This document shows, one piece after another, positions 36,360-48,600 of a stretch of 64,000 nt of DNA. Made by a program: the position numbers and the translations under genes. This DNA is from Quillaja saponaria (taxonomy: Eukaryota > Streptophyta > Magnoliopsida > Fabales > Quillajaceae). Under the pieces are notes generated by a model. The model did no database searches and was not told the DNA's origin. It saw only the letters and a program-made list of their open reading frames with translations. The DNA lies in contig CM055612.1 in NCBI GenBank assembly GCA_029379385.1, positions 8,556,001 to 8,620,000 of the forward strand, in the 5' to 3' direction. Within the stretch, counting starts at the first letter, position 1. The number at the start of each line of letters is the position of its first letter.

Positions 36360-37500
36360 ATACTTCTTAATATTAATAAATTTATATTTTTCAATAATTA
36401 TATATATGCCAATAGTAATTAAAAAAAAAATTAAATTTCTTAATTTTGTAATAAGTTCCTAATAAACATATATTTTTAGTTCTTCTGAGATTTATGAAGG
36501 AAAGTTTCTTAAAAAAAAATAAAGAGTATAGTTAATAGTTATATGGCAATAGTAGTTAATAGAATTTCTCTCTCTCTCTTTATTTATTTATTTATTATTA
36601 TCATTTTTTTTATAAAAAAATACTATGAATTAAAAAATATGAAGAATGTAGTTTCCATGAATATTTGTCTACTATAAATAAAAGTGGCTTAATGAATTTT
36701 TCTTCTTCTTAAATATCCTCATGAGATTTTACTATTACATAGATATTTAAGAAATAAAATTTCCTTCACTAAACCACTTTTGTATTCATAAAAAAAATTG
36801 ATAAATTTAACAAAAAAATTATTTTCATAATTTATAATTTTTTTTAATTCTTAAGATGAAAAGAAGAATTAAAAGTTAAAACAAAAATATTATAATTACG
36901 GAAACTATACTCTTAATATTTTCTAATTCATAGTATTTTATAATAATTAATCTATAAAATTGACAAGAACTTAACGACATAATAGTTATTATGAACTTAT
37001 TAAATAAACAAAAAAATAACAAATTCAATCTCAACTAATATTGACATATAAAAAATAAATTATGAATTAAAACTTAAACAACACTATTATAATCATGAAA
37101 ATTATACTCTTAAATTTTGGTTTTAATTCATAGCATTTTTTAAAGTTTTAATTCATAAATTTGAGAAGAACTAAAAAAATTATGATTATTAGGAGTTTAT
37201 TAAACAAAAAAAAAAAAAAATTGAGAAATTCAATCTTATTTACTATTGACACATAATTATTGAAAAATTATAAATTAATTAATATTAAAAAAATTAATAA
37301 ACTAGAAATCAATAGTCCTGAAATGATTCCAATCATACTAATATTAAAATTAAAAAAAATAGAAGCAACTTTAATAAATAAAAATAATGATAATCTCTTT
37401 GAAGCAAATTAACAACTAAAGGTAATTATGCAATAATAAAAATTTATAAGGATATTAAGAAAATTAAAAAATTCTGTTATTAAGCAAGTTTTATAACAAT
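36360..37500. repeat. Second locus of the AT-rich repeat family, with direct and inverted units
   Basis: Bases about 36850-37500 repeat in the same orientation the units seen at 13330-13815: AAACTATACTCTTAATATT, AATTTGAGAAGAACTAA, AATCAATAGTCCT and GAAGCAAA(T/A)TAACAA. Bases about 36370-36540 carry the same units inverted (TTTTTCAATAATTATAT, ATAAGTTCCTAATAAAC). The locus is thus partly palindromic. An ACTCTTAA unit appears twice in tandem (about 36870 and 37090). Confidence 0.65.
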
Positions 37501-38320
37501 TTTTTTAGCATCTTTTAGACATTGTAAGAGTATGCATGAATAATGCGATGAATTGTCAATATTTGCGTATACACGTTACTTAATTACTCATAAGATGATA
37601 CGAACCAGGTCTCTATCTTGATGGACATATGCAACCTGCCACTCTTTTCATACGTTAATTACCAATTCAAAGGGTAAGTTGTGATATCTTCTCGTAGATC
37701 AACTACCTTATAAATCCTCCTTACATGTAATTGGCTCACCAGTCACCACTAATCAAGTGGGTGAAAATAACTTTGACAATTAGTGTCAATTTTCTTTTCA
37801 TTTTAGGAAGACTTTTATTTTCTTTTGTATTTTATTATAATCACTATAAAAGTTATTTATTTATTATTTCTTGATACGATTAATGCAAAAAAAAAAAAAA
37901 AAAAGTTACTGACACATTTGAACCTAAAAAGTTTAGAGTTCACTTTCATATTTATATCATTAACTTATCTTCTTCTTTTTTCGATTTGAAACTAACCCTT
38001 GTTATTCTTCACATGGAAATCCTCCAAATCTTAACACTAAAACTATCACCATTGTCAATGTGATAATTATCCACATTGCTAACATAGTGAAGCTTCACAT
38101 TTTATATAAGTCAATGGTCCTCTTATATTGTCACCAATTGATTCGTGTTTGAACTTAATCTACGTATCACTGTGTGAGGGTCTAATAACTCAGTTTTTTA
38201 GTTTTAATGATGTATTGAGTATTGACTGGCATTAATTTCATCATACGGATGAAATGGACCGGCATCGTTGAGAATGACTTCAATTTCCACTTAGTGGTCG
38301 AAACAAGTTGTCCACTCCAC

Positions 38321-38328
38321 TATAAATA
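38321..38328 (+). promoter_or_regulatory. TATA box of the repeat-peptide gene
   Basis: TATAAATA lies about 80 bp upstream of the start codon, a normal distance for a plant TATA box with a short leader. Confidence 0.7.
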
Positions 38329-38403
38329 TAACTACACGTTATCTTGAATTGAAGCAGAGCTGAGAGCTCCTCTGTATAATCTTTCTTACTCTTTAGAGAT
38401 TTT

Positions 38404-38826
38404 ATGATGAAAATGGCATTCTCTATGCGGATCAACTTCATTTTCTTGGCAACTGTTGTTGCTGTGATGCTGCTGATCATGAATTCTCAAGTTGCAAATG
38501 CTCTTGGTTTGTACTTCTAACCCTCACCTTTTGATCATTGCCTTTTTATTTTTTTTATTTTAAGTTTATGGATTTAATGTTTCTCTTTCTCGTGTAAGAA
38601 AAATAAACCTTGATAATTAGTGTTTTGACTCATGTTTTAAGAATTTCATTTTGTAGGACGAGAGGTTCTTCAAAACGAGCACAACCCCTCTGATGGTCAT
38701 CCCGATGGTCGTGGAGGATACAATAATTACCATCCTGATGGTCGAGGAGGATATAATAATTACCATCCTGATGGTCGTGGAGCATATAATAAGTATCATC
38801 CAGATGGTCGTGGAGGATATAATTAA
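38404..38826 (+). CDS. Small secreted peptide precursor with four HPDGRGGYNNY repeats (90 aa, two exons)
   Basis: Exons 38404-38506 and 38657-38826 (273 nt) join in phase 1 inside a Gly codon. Residues 1 to about 33 are a signal peptide: a basic start, a long hydrophobic core (FIFLATVVAVMLLIM) and a cleavage-like VANA. The mature part starts LGREVLQNEHNPSDG, then runs HPDGRGGYNNY, HPDGRGGYNNY, HPDGRGAYNKY, HPDGRGGYN and stops with TAA. There is no Cys, so no disulfide fold. Gly, Pro, Tyr and Asn content suggests an extended, possibly processed or Pro-hydroxylated peptide, or a small cell-wall protein. A TATA box at 38321 and an AATAAA near 38934 frame the gene. I do not recognise the family; it is not an obvious CLE, CEP, PIP, RALF or PSY. 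The gene at 49604 shares its layout. Starts at 38407 or 38413 are possible. Confidence 0.82.
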
Positions 38827-38997
38827 AGAAATATAAAACTAAGTAGTGATATATATGAGGCTTGTTGCTTGGACTAAGTCATCCATCCATCTCATCGTAG
38901 TTCTTCCAAACAACTCATCTGTATCAGATATAAAATAAAGAACGAATGGTCTTGTAACTTATGCATGGTGTTATGAGATTTTACTAGCTAATGCAGT

Positions 38998-39454
38998 ACT
39001 CTATGTTATATGTATGCATATAATTATTGTGCTCATACTTAATTAGTAAGTGAACCATGCAGTAGTTTGCTTTTCAGATGTCAGTGTTACAAATTTAATT
39101 TGTAGGTCTTCTGGTTTATACAGTGACAAGTATATTAGACCTATGACGTAAAGGGTGGAACTTGCATGCTGCAACCAATTTTTACAAATGCTTACATGTC
39201 AATATAGAGAAAACTGGTGATCATATATATAGAAAATCATCAATTACCAGTATGTTTATATTTGAGATTGATTTTCCTAAAACTTAGTTCAGTCACTAAT
39301 TGTTTCTTCATAAACGTTTAATTAATTTAATAAAATCCAAGTAAAGGAAGACATTGATGTAGATTTTTCTAGCCAAACCAGGGGAAACTCAAAAGCAGAG
39401 GAAAGGGGTGTGGACTAATTAATCTTGCTGTATTTGGTTCTTATTGCTGCAATG
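38998..39454 (+). repeat. Duplicated module, copy 1 (downstream of the repeat-peptide gene)
   Basis: The stretch recurs in the same orientation at about 41757-42366 with roughly 80-90 per cent identity: GTGAACCATGCA, TTTGCTTTTCA, GGAACTTGCATGCTGCAACC, AATATAGAGAAAACTGGTGA and GGAAGACATTGATG. It is non-coding. Copy 2 directly precedes the 3' end of the receptor kinase. Confidence 0.85.
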
Positions 39455-40480
39455 AGACAAGTACGTAGCGTTCGTTTGGAATTATTCTTGGAGAGTCCTG
39501 GACCATGCAGATTGACAATGGGGCATATATGACGTCATCTCATTAACCATATATCATCACTATATAAAGAGATAATTCCAAAAATAAAATGATTTATATT
39601 TTCTCTCTCTTTACACACGATTGACTTCGACTTAATGTTGAAATGAGCTCAAACTTTAAATCACAAGTCCATGTACCTCCAACTGTGTACAAGTGGCTTG
39701 TGTTTACAAGTTCCTACCACGGAACTCAGGCGACAGGTAGTTAAACAAAATTCCGTGTAAAAAAGAAAAGAACACCATAATTTGTCCCTTTCAAACTAAT
39801 CCAACCCAAATGCCAAAAGCATTGAAATTTGCCAATACTGAAAATATTTATTTATTCCTTCTTTACAATTACTGTAACGAGGCCGCAGAGCCTATTGAGT
39901 GATAGAAGAGTATTAATTAGTATCAATAATTTAAGCATGTCTTCATATATAAAACTATATTAGCGCAAAGCAAGAGTACGGTAGTGAAAAAAACAAGACC
40001 ATCATAATTCATTTTGCACTTTTAAAAATTCTTCATGCACAAAAATAACTATTAGAGAATTTGAGAAGCCTTTTTTTTAATTTATTAAAATGGTAAGTAA
40101 TGCACATGATGCCAAAGACCACTGCAAAGTTGTTATAGTTAATATACAAGTTATGGAAGTTTCATGGCAAAATTCCCTTTCATCAAGGAATTTACAATGG
40201 ATTCTGTTTGGCTATAATGTACGTTTTGCGTCCTAATTTCAAATAACTTGTGGGAAATTTTTGGTGGTTTTAAAGAAACCTTTTGTTCTGTCCCTGTATT
40301 TTCTTTGACATTGTTGTCCATTGATTTATTGTTTCAATTAGGATAATTTACGCCATTTAATTTATTATTCCTGTTTTCAAATTTTAACGGCAACAAGTTT
40401 GTATTTTGTACGGATTTAGATTGTAAATACACTCTCACATGTTTATTTATTTGTTTTGTAATTAGTAAGTAATCCATTCG

Positions 40481-41055
40481 ATTGAAGTGTCAAATTAATT
40501 AGAGGATGATTGTGATTTCCTAGTTAGATTTACTTTGATGAGTAAGTAAATCTAATCAGATAATTGTAAGATTTTCATAAAGTGGAGAAATTTACTTGTT
40601 AAACGAGTCTTATATAAATATGTAGACTTATGAAAATTATAGTTATGAGATAGAGAGAGTTCTAAAATTTGTGAGATCCCCTCTGGGTGCAAGAGAGATT
40701 GATAGATATATGTAGAAGAACATCATGTGTAGGTGTTCTTCTTTCTATGTAAACTTTCTTAAAATTATAGAATTTATTTCTTTTCATCCGTGAGTGTAGG
40801 CTGAATCATATTATATTTTGTGTTGTTGATGTTTCTTTCTCTTCCCTTTTACTCATATTTTGTAAGGATGCCATTTGTTATTTTTATTATATTACACTGA
40901 AAATTGAGTAGGATTTGTATAATTCCCAATAAGAGATATCATAGACAAATTCAATTGGGACATATGCATGGGCCTAAAAGAATTCTGGTGATGATGGAGG
41001 TATTGTAAAAGTACAAAAGGGTTGAAAAAAAAAGTTGTGAAGATTGAGTCTATTA
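40481..41055 (+). mobile_element. Truncated second copy of the Copia-type element (5' LTR plus internal start)
   Basis: The blocks GATGATTGTGATTTCCTA, TTTTCATAAAGTGGAGAAA, TTATGAGATAGAGAGAG, GGGTGCAAGAGAGATTGATAG and then AAATTCAATTGGGACATATG and GGCCTAAAAGAATTCTGGTG follow the order of the element at 33587. The primer-site region reads GATATCATAGAC. No 3' LTR is found; the copy ends in AT-rich sequence near 41055. It lies between the two copies of the duplicated module. Confidence 0.7.
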
Positions 41056-41756
41056 AAAAAAAAAAGTATATATAAAAAAATATATTAAGAATATAGTTTT
41101 TATGATTATAATATAGCCTTCTTAATTTTTTTTTATTTTTTTAATTTTTTTTTAAATTAAATGTTTATATTATGAAATAAACTTTTTTATTGAATTTATC
41201 TATTTATTTAATGTCACTAATATAGAATATTATGTTTTATTTATTATAATTATTTGAAAACCGATAGAATTTTATTTTTTTTGCAACAATGCTTCTTGTG
41301 CAATATAAAAGATCCAAAGAATAAATAGATTTTTATGATCAAATATTAACAAAAATAAAATTTTTTTGAGATAGAAAGACCTGAAGATTTGATTACAGAT
41401 GTAATTATGGAGCAAGAGCTAGCTGACAAAGCGGCCGACAATGACAGTAGAAGTGATGGTGCAGTAATAGCTATATCTTTAAAAAAAAGTCTTAAATAAA
41501 AAAATAGAAATAAAAAATATGATTTTTTTTTATAAAATTAAATGATATACCTTTTTTTTTTAAACCAAAAGCTATAACATTTTGTTTCAACCATAAGACA
41601 CGATTTTCTATTTTAAATCAAAGAAACATTAACCAAACTCATTTTCCTTTTATTTTTCAATGTATATAACAGTTTGTCAATTATGAGTTTCTCACATTTA
41701 TCTTCCTCCTTTAATCGTTAATTTAATGACTTTCACATAACTTTGTGAAAATTTCT

Positions 41757-42366
41757 AACTGTGTATGTTATATGTATGCTTATCAAGTGAACCATGCATC
41801 AATTTGCTTTTCACATCTCAGTGTTACAACCTACAATTTTAATTTATAGGTCTTCGGGTTTCATGATGCCGAATAAAGTTGGCTTATACAGAGCCTTAAT
41901 TATGTGAATCTAAATATTTCAATCCTTTTTTTTAATTAAAAAGTGCAGAAAATATGTTATCCGTTGCAACAAATTGCAACCCATATATATCATCGTATCA
42001 GACAACATATCATAATCCCAAACCATAACAATTTTCAAAGTATGTTAGACCCATGACGTAAAGGATGGAACTTGCATGCTGCAACCACTTTTAACAAATC
42101 CTTGCAAGTCAATATAGAGAAAACTGGTGATCATATATAGATATAAAATCATCAATTACCAGCACATTTTTATTTGAGATCGATTTTCCTAAACCTTAGT
42201 TTAGTCACTAAAATATTTCTTCACAAACGTTTAATTGAATAAAATCTAAATGAAGGAAGACATTGATGCTGATTTTGTAGCCAAACCAGAGGCAAGACAA
42301 AGGCAGAGGAAAAGGGCGTGGACTATTTAATCCTCTTGGAATATTTGGCTCTTATTACTGCTGCAA
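41757..42366 (+). repeat. Duplicated module, copy 2 (3' side of the receptor kinase)
   Basis: This copy matches 38998-39454 in order and orientation but has an extra insert of about 130 bp near 41870-42040. It ends in a poly-A run at about 42366. The peptide gene that lies upstream of copy 1 is not present upstream of this copy. Confidence 0.85.
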
Positions 42367-42590
42367 AAAAAAAAAAAAAAAACTTTAAGATCTCATTATG
42401 TTATCCTTAATTCTGTGACTAGAACTGATTGACCAGAAGCAGAACATTTATTCAAGAATATTCTTCAAAATGCAGGAATGAAGTAGACTTGACGTCTTAA
42501 CCCGAGCAGAATAATGGCAAGAAAAACAGTTGATCCCAGTGGAACATCAAAGGAAGTAGAAGATACAATGGAAGATGATCACTAGTGTTT

Positions 42591-45500
42591 CTAGTATAAA
42601 AATGTGCACACCTTTCGATCTCGTAGAAATTTCTTGATCTCCATTAATTTTGTTAAAGCTTCCCTCATGGTTATCCGGTCCTTAGCTGAATAAACTGAAC
42701 AAGACAAGCCAACTCTTATTGCAGCTTCTACAGCCTCTTCGCTGTTTGTCAGCCAGTTGTAGTTGACATCAGTGTGACTGATTGTCCTGTTGCTGCTGTC
42801 GCTGCCACCAGAATGGCTAGTAACTGAGCCTTGTGTTAGACATTCAGCATCAATGAAAAGCCTTGGATCAGCAATACTCAAGACTTGATTTTCATGCACT
42901 GCTGATGCAAATTTTCCCTGCTTTAAACCTACCTGAAACACATCTTCAGTAGGTTTTTTTGCCATGAACATCTCTAACAAAAGTATCCCAAAACTGTAAA
43001 CATCCCCACTGGTTGAAGCCTTGTCACCCAATCCATGCTCTGACACAAAGGAATAGTGTGTTAGAATCAAATTTGTTACTGAATATGTAAGAGAAAAATA
43101 AATGTTCCGGATAGATTACACATACCTGGAGGTATGTAACCAATTGACCCTCTTAAATGCACGGTGCTACTCTCTTCCTGTTTTGAGTTCTGAAAGAGAA
43201 TTTTTGTTAGTCCATAATCTCCAACATGACCAACCATATTTTCATCTATAAGCACATTTCCAGGTTTCAAGTCACAATGGACTACTGGTTGGTCACAGTC
43301 ATGGTGCAGGTAATCCAGTGCAGAAGCCACATCTATGGAAATGTTCAGTCTGAGTTAAGGACAGGGTCGGCTTGGACTCAATGTCATTAGGATACAACCA
43401 CTCGTCCAAGTTACCGTTACACATATATTCCATAATCAAAGCCTTGAATTCAGAACCTGTGTGATCAATACCAGAGCAAGAAGAGACAATTTTTACAAGA
43501 TTACGATGTCTAACATTTCTGAAAGCTTCACACTCTACATCAAAACTTTTGGAGGCCCTACTCTGTTTTAAGTCTAGAACCTTAACTGCCAGTGTGTTGT
43601 TCAATCCTTTTTCAGAAGTAAACACTGCTTTGTAAACAGACCCAAATCCCCCTTTCCCAATCAAATTTTCTGTGACAAATCCATTAGTTGCAGCACGTAT
43701 TTCGGAGTAAGAAAAGCTTGGTTGAAACACCATGTGAGGATGAGACCCATTTACTCCATGACTGCTCTTTTTCTTCTTCTGCATCATCCAAACCCAAATG
43801 GAACAGAATATTGCAGAAACAAGCACAATGAATACAGAAATGAGAATCACAATCTTTACTACCCATGGCATAGTTGACTTATCTTCTCTAGGACACATGC
43901 TGACTCTCAGTTTTCCTGCAATCTCTTGGTCAGTTGCACAAAGCTTATAATTTCCCTGGACAGAATTCCAACTGAGGTTGGCAAAAATGTTCTTGCTTGG
44001 AACTTGTCCTTCCAACCTGTTGAAGGACAAATTTAAGAACTGTAAATCAGAAAGATCCTCCAAGTCATTAGGGATCAGACCTAAGAGGTTGTTTGAAGAA
44101 AGATCCAATCTCGTCAGAGCCTTCAAGTCTCCCAAGTTGTCTGGTATTAAGCCAGTTAATTTGTTTCTGGCCATGCCGAGACTTTGCAAACTAGAGCAGT
44201 GCCCAATTTCTGCAGGAATATTTCCCGACAGTTGGTTGTCAGAAACATCAATGTTCTCAAGCTGTTTCAAACTTCCAACTTCACGGGGAAGAGAACCGCT
44301 TAGCGAGTTGCTTGCCAAGAGTAAAGTATTCAGACTGGGAAGCACAAAAATTTGCTTTGTAATGGTTCCACTGAGTCTGTTTCCCTCCAAACTAATTGTA
44401 GTTACCTGCTGGCATTTTGCCAAACTCGTAGGAATTCTACCAGTTAATTGATTATTCCCCATTATGAGCCAATATAGTCGTGTAAGGTTGCCAAAAATAT
44501 CAGGAATTTCTCCAGACAGCATGTTTTCAGATATGGTAAATTTTTGTAGCAGCTGAAGTTTACCTATGGCGTTTGGAATTTGACCTGTGAAAAAGTTTCG
44601 ATGAATAGATAAGGATGTGAGGTTATGCAAATTCTCAAATCCCTGGGGAAAATCACCATTTAGAAAATTGTCGTCAATACAAAATCCTTGGAGACTTGCA
44701 GACAAATTTGCTACAGAACTAGGAAGTTGGCCAGCTAGTTTGTTGGAATTCATGTGTAAGTTCTCCAATTGGGTGCAGTTTGTAAGGGAACCAAATACCT
44801 TATAGTTCTGCTCAGTTGTAGAAGATAAATAATTCTGCCCAAAACGTAGCGTCCTAATGTAGTTCAAGTTCCCTAGCAGAGGAATGACACCACTGAACAT
44901 ATTTGAAGACAAGTCCAGAAATTGTAGCTGTGAGGCATTAGACAAAGAATTGGGAATTGGCCCTTCTAGTTTATTTTGTGACAGGAAGAGACTCGTTAGG
45001 TTGGGAAAAGCAACCCCTATATTGGTGTTCAGATTTCCAACAAGGTTATTCTTTGTTAGAGATAAGAACTCCAACGATGACATGTTGTAAATAGAAAAGG
45101 GAATCATACCACTTAATTCATTCTCTGAAAGCTGAAGGGATTTTAGATTTTGGAGTTGACCCAACTGAATTGGAATCATGCTACGCAACTTGTTTCTTGC
45201 AATACTGAGATTAGTAAGTGTGGACAGATTGCCAAATGTTGAAGGGATTGCGCCAGTAATTTCATTCATGGACAAGTCTAAAACCTTCAGTCCTGGAATA
45301 TAGCCAAGTTCGATGGGAAGATCACCGGTGAGTTGGTTGTTTACAAAACTGACAAATTCAAGACTATGACAGAGAGATAGATTGCTTGGAATAGTTCCAT
45401 TGATAAAATTTGTCGTGAGAATTATAGATTTAAGGTTGGAGAGATGGCCAATCTCGGAAGGAATTTGACCCGAAAATGAGTTGTTGGAAAGGTCCAGCAC

Positions 45501-45821
45501 TAGGAGAGAAGTGAGATTTGAGAGTTGAGGAGGAATACTGCCTGCTAATCCACGACTGGGGAGCCGAAGTGAGAGTACTCGCTTTCCATTTTTAGTGCAA
45601 GACACACCAGACCAAGAACAATGAGATGAACTGTGGTTCCAACCAGATAGAGCATTATGGGGGTCTGAAACCATGGATTTGAAAGAAAGAAGAACTTGGC
45701 CGTCGGTGATAGAACTCAGAGCTCCCACCTCACTCATTTTGTAACATACGAAAACAAGAAGCAGGAAGGGAAGCAAATTTGCAACATGAAAATGCTCCTT
45801 CATTTTCAAAATCTGGATCAT
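42591..45821 (-). pseudogene. LRR receptor kinase, subfamily XII (EFR/Xa21/At3g47570 type), with a frameshift in the kinase domain
   Basis: Minus-strand exons are 45821-43126 and 43039-42591, with an 86-bp intron inside PPE at the position usual for this subfamily. The order is signal peptide, LRRNT (DGQVLLSFKSMVSDP, CSWSGVSC), about 20 leucine-rich repeats of LxGxIPxx type, a membrane segment at about residues 650-680, a kinase P-loop (IGKGGFGSVYK), the VAIK-type Lys (LAVKVL), non-RD catalytic loop (VHCDLKPGNVLID) and DYG instead of DFG. Near 43349 the frame breaks between LSLTQ and NISIDVASALDYLHHD, where two bases are missing. Exon lengths sum to 3145 nt, two short of whole codons, which agrees. 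Otherwise the gene is intact and would give about 1048 residues. A sequencing error cannot be excluded. Related kinases are cell-surface immune receptors. Confidence 0.88.
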
Positions 45822-46479
45822 ATGTAGGCTGCAAATATTCTTATATCACAACCTGGAAGTACAAGAAAGTAGAAAATTTGATCCTATATAGGATGATTAA
45901 TTGTTGTTTTAATTGAGAAAAAATGGAGTGAAAGTTTTGATATTTATAAGAGGCTGGTCCTCCTATTGTTCAAGTGATTAGTTTTGGTGATAGTACTCCC
46001 AGTCTCCAACGGTCCATTTGCAGCCAAATCGGGCCTTGGGACTCTTGTCCTTCAGTGTCATGAAACTCTTAGACTAAGGCGGGTCTTCGACGATTCCTCA
46101 ACCCTGACGTTTCTCTATGGAAAACTTTAACATGGTATATATGAGATACTGACCTCACTTAAAGAAATGAATCTTTATTGGTAAACTTCTTATGTCTTGA
46201 CTTGTAAAATTTTGAATTTTAACGTTAATCACGATGTTCCATTGATTATTTCGAATATACTAGTGGTGGACCTAGGCATTTTCTAAAAGGGGTTAAAACC
46301 ATAATTTTTTTAGATAAATTCAAGTAGGTAAGTGGCTATCTAAAACAAAAATATTCAATATCTTGTTAGCAATCATAAATTAATTATCACACAAAATAGT
46401 TCTATATTATATGAAAAAGGAATTTTGTGTAATAATTAATTTATGATTGCTAACAGGTGTTGAATAATTTTTATTTTAA
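45822..46479. repeat. Receptor-kinase upstream region, duplicated near 62.3-63.0 kb
   Basis: The first 200 bases hold the promoter and leader of the receptor kinase. From 45822 to 46030 and again from about 46075 to 46410 the sequence matches 62267-62485 and 62745-63020 (GTGATTAGTTTTGGTGATAG, GCGGGTCTTCGACGATTCCT, TTGTAAAATTTTGAATTT). This shows that a second receptor-kinase copy with its promoter once lay to the right. Confidence 0.8.
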
Positions 46480-47640
46480 ATAACAACATAATTTCCGGAA
46501 TTTATCCCAAAAACAATATTATGGTTTAGCTCCCAAAGTAAAATGTCATATATCAGAATAAATTTTTTCAAAGTAACTCGAGGGTTGAGACGTAGTGAAA
46601 GACCCGCACTTTATAGTGAAGAGTCTTCAAGACATTGAAGCTATAATATCATTTGTACCCTTTTGGCAGGGGACAGGTCTTTATCATTTGTATGTTTTCT
46701 GTATTCCTTTTCATGTGGGGGACGGGCAGAACTTTCCTGTGTCTTTCCCTACGGGGTGCTTTGACCGGTGTCTTTGACAGTCTTCTTAATTGAGAAAAGG
46801 TTTGAACTCTTCACAACTTGCAGATGCTTGCACAGAGACGGACCTACAACCTGTAGGGGCCATGGCCCCTACAGAATTTTGGAGAAATTCAACTTTAGCA
46901 TCTAAAGTTTACAATTCTGTCATTTTGGCACCTACAAGGTTTTGGGTAAATACCTTTTAACTCTTAAAGGTTTTACTTTAATCATTCTCACTCTTCTAAA
47001 ATTTGTTAGCTTCTATAATTATGACCCAATTATAGAGAAATTTATATTTGACCTCTAAAAGTTTTCATTGATAATAACTCTCTCGTCCTACAAGTTTTTG
47101 GACAAATTATATTTTAACTCTTAAAAAGATGCTTTAATCATTTTGAACCCTACAAAACTTAAAAATTTTTATGATTATGACCCTTATAAATTATTTAGCG
47201 ATTTTATGGGATTGCAATTACTTAAAAAAAATAAATAAAGTAAAAAGAAAAAAAGAAAAAGAAAAAAAAGAGGGTAACCTCATGTTGATGTATTGTAAAT
47301 ATAATACTTATTTGATCAATTTAATATTATGAACTCTGATCAATGTTAGTGGTTACCAAGTAATCTCATACTTGTTTCGCAATGTCAAAAGAGTCAAACA
47401 ATTGATTGATTTTGAGAGGAGTAGCTTGAGTTAGCAATACAACTCATTCTATTTTGACATTGTCGGCTTCCCAATTAGTAAGATGGGTGGCATAAGTAGC
47501 ATCAAAGGAGATGGGTGTTTTGACACTGTCAATGATAAATTTCCAAAGTTTGCGTCCCTGCAGAAACTGACTTATTTTTTATGTCGAAGAAATATAATTT
47601 GAATTTGGCAAATAATCTCAGTGTGAGAAGAAGAGGAAGA
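46480..47640. repeat. Composite repeat with inverted counterparts at 48.9-49.4 kb and 63.2-64.0 kb
   Basis: The left part (46480-46835, GAAAGACCCGCACTTTA and TCTTCTTAATTGAGAAAAGG) is the reverse complement of about 49060-49420. The right part (about 46838-47640), starting at the palindrome GTAGGGGCCATGGCCCCTAC, is the reverse complement of about 63235-64000. Repeated words are TTTTGGGTAAATACCTTT, ATTGCAATCCCATAAAAT (inverted) and GGTAACCTCATGTTG. There is no open frame. Near-terminal CAGAGACGGACC and GCGTCCCTG hint at a hAT-like element, but homology extends beyond them and no target duplication was found. Confidence 0.75.
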
Positions 47641-48486
47641 GATGATGTGTGTGTGGTTTGTGTTAGAAAGAGTAAATTACGCCCCCTAATTTACTTCTCA
47701 CATTCTTGTAATTAGAGTAAATTAGGCTCACCTGTTTACTCCAATCCTTTTCATGATTGACTTGGCCAACTCTCATTGTTAGATTTAATTGTAGACCAAA
47801 TTGGTTTCTTAATTTGTCCTGGGCCTCTTGGCTAAGTGTGATGTCATTATGTCAATCGTTAGTAAAAAATCACAGAAGACCCGCTTTAGTAAGAGTCTAA
47901 AAGTATTTATAGGACAAAATATATTTATTTGCAATACATTCATGAACTACAAAATTAGATACATAATCTTTTTATTTGAATTATAGTTAATAAATAATCT
48001 CTATTTATCTATTAAAATTAGTCATTAAATTTAACAAATTAATTTATAAAAGATTAAATTATCCTCATTATAACTTTTTTTTATGTCTTCTCCTCATTAT
48101 ATCTTTTCTTTTATTTTTTATGAAACTAAACTCTTTTTAATATTAGTTCAATTTTAACATACATAAATAATATTTGAATCTTCCATAATTTTTATTTTCT
48201 TGTCATAATATTTAAATTATCAATAGATTTACTAATATTATTTTTCTAATTTATAGAAATTATACAAGTTGTTACAATTTTCATTTGAATGAAAATATTT
48301 TTATCAAAAATTTATTTTCTTATAAATTTATTACAACTATTAAAGAATATACTAAAATTGGATAAATATGAAGATTTTAATTTCTAGAAAAAGAAAAGTT
48401 GAAAGAAGAAACAATAGATAGAAAGTGAAAGACATTAATATATATATATAATAATGATAGTTTAGTCTTTTACAAGTTAGTTTATT

Positions 48487-48600
48487 AGACTTAATGACTA
48501 ATTTAGATAGGTGGGAATTATTTGTCAACCATGACTCATTATTAGATTTAATGACTAATTTGGATAGGTGGGGATTATTTGTTAACCATGACTCAAATAA
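48487..48600. repeat. Two-copy tandem repeat of about 58 bp
   Basis: TTAATGACTAATTT(A/G)GATAGGTGG, followed by ATTATTTGT(C/T)AACCATGACTCA, occurs twice in tandem. It is non-coding, between the receptor-kinase flank and the second peptide gene. Confidence 0.8.

Noticed and set aside
46838..47570. Complete hAT element bounded by CAGAGACGGACC and GCGTCCCTG
   Set aside because: Homology with the inverted copy continues past the putative right end and no 8-bp duplication is present.
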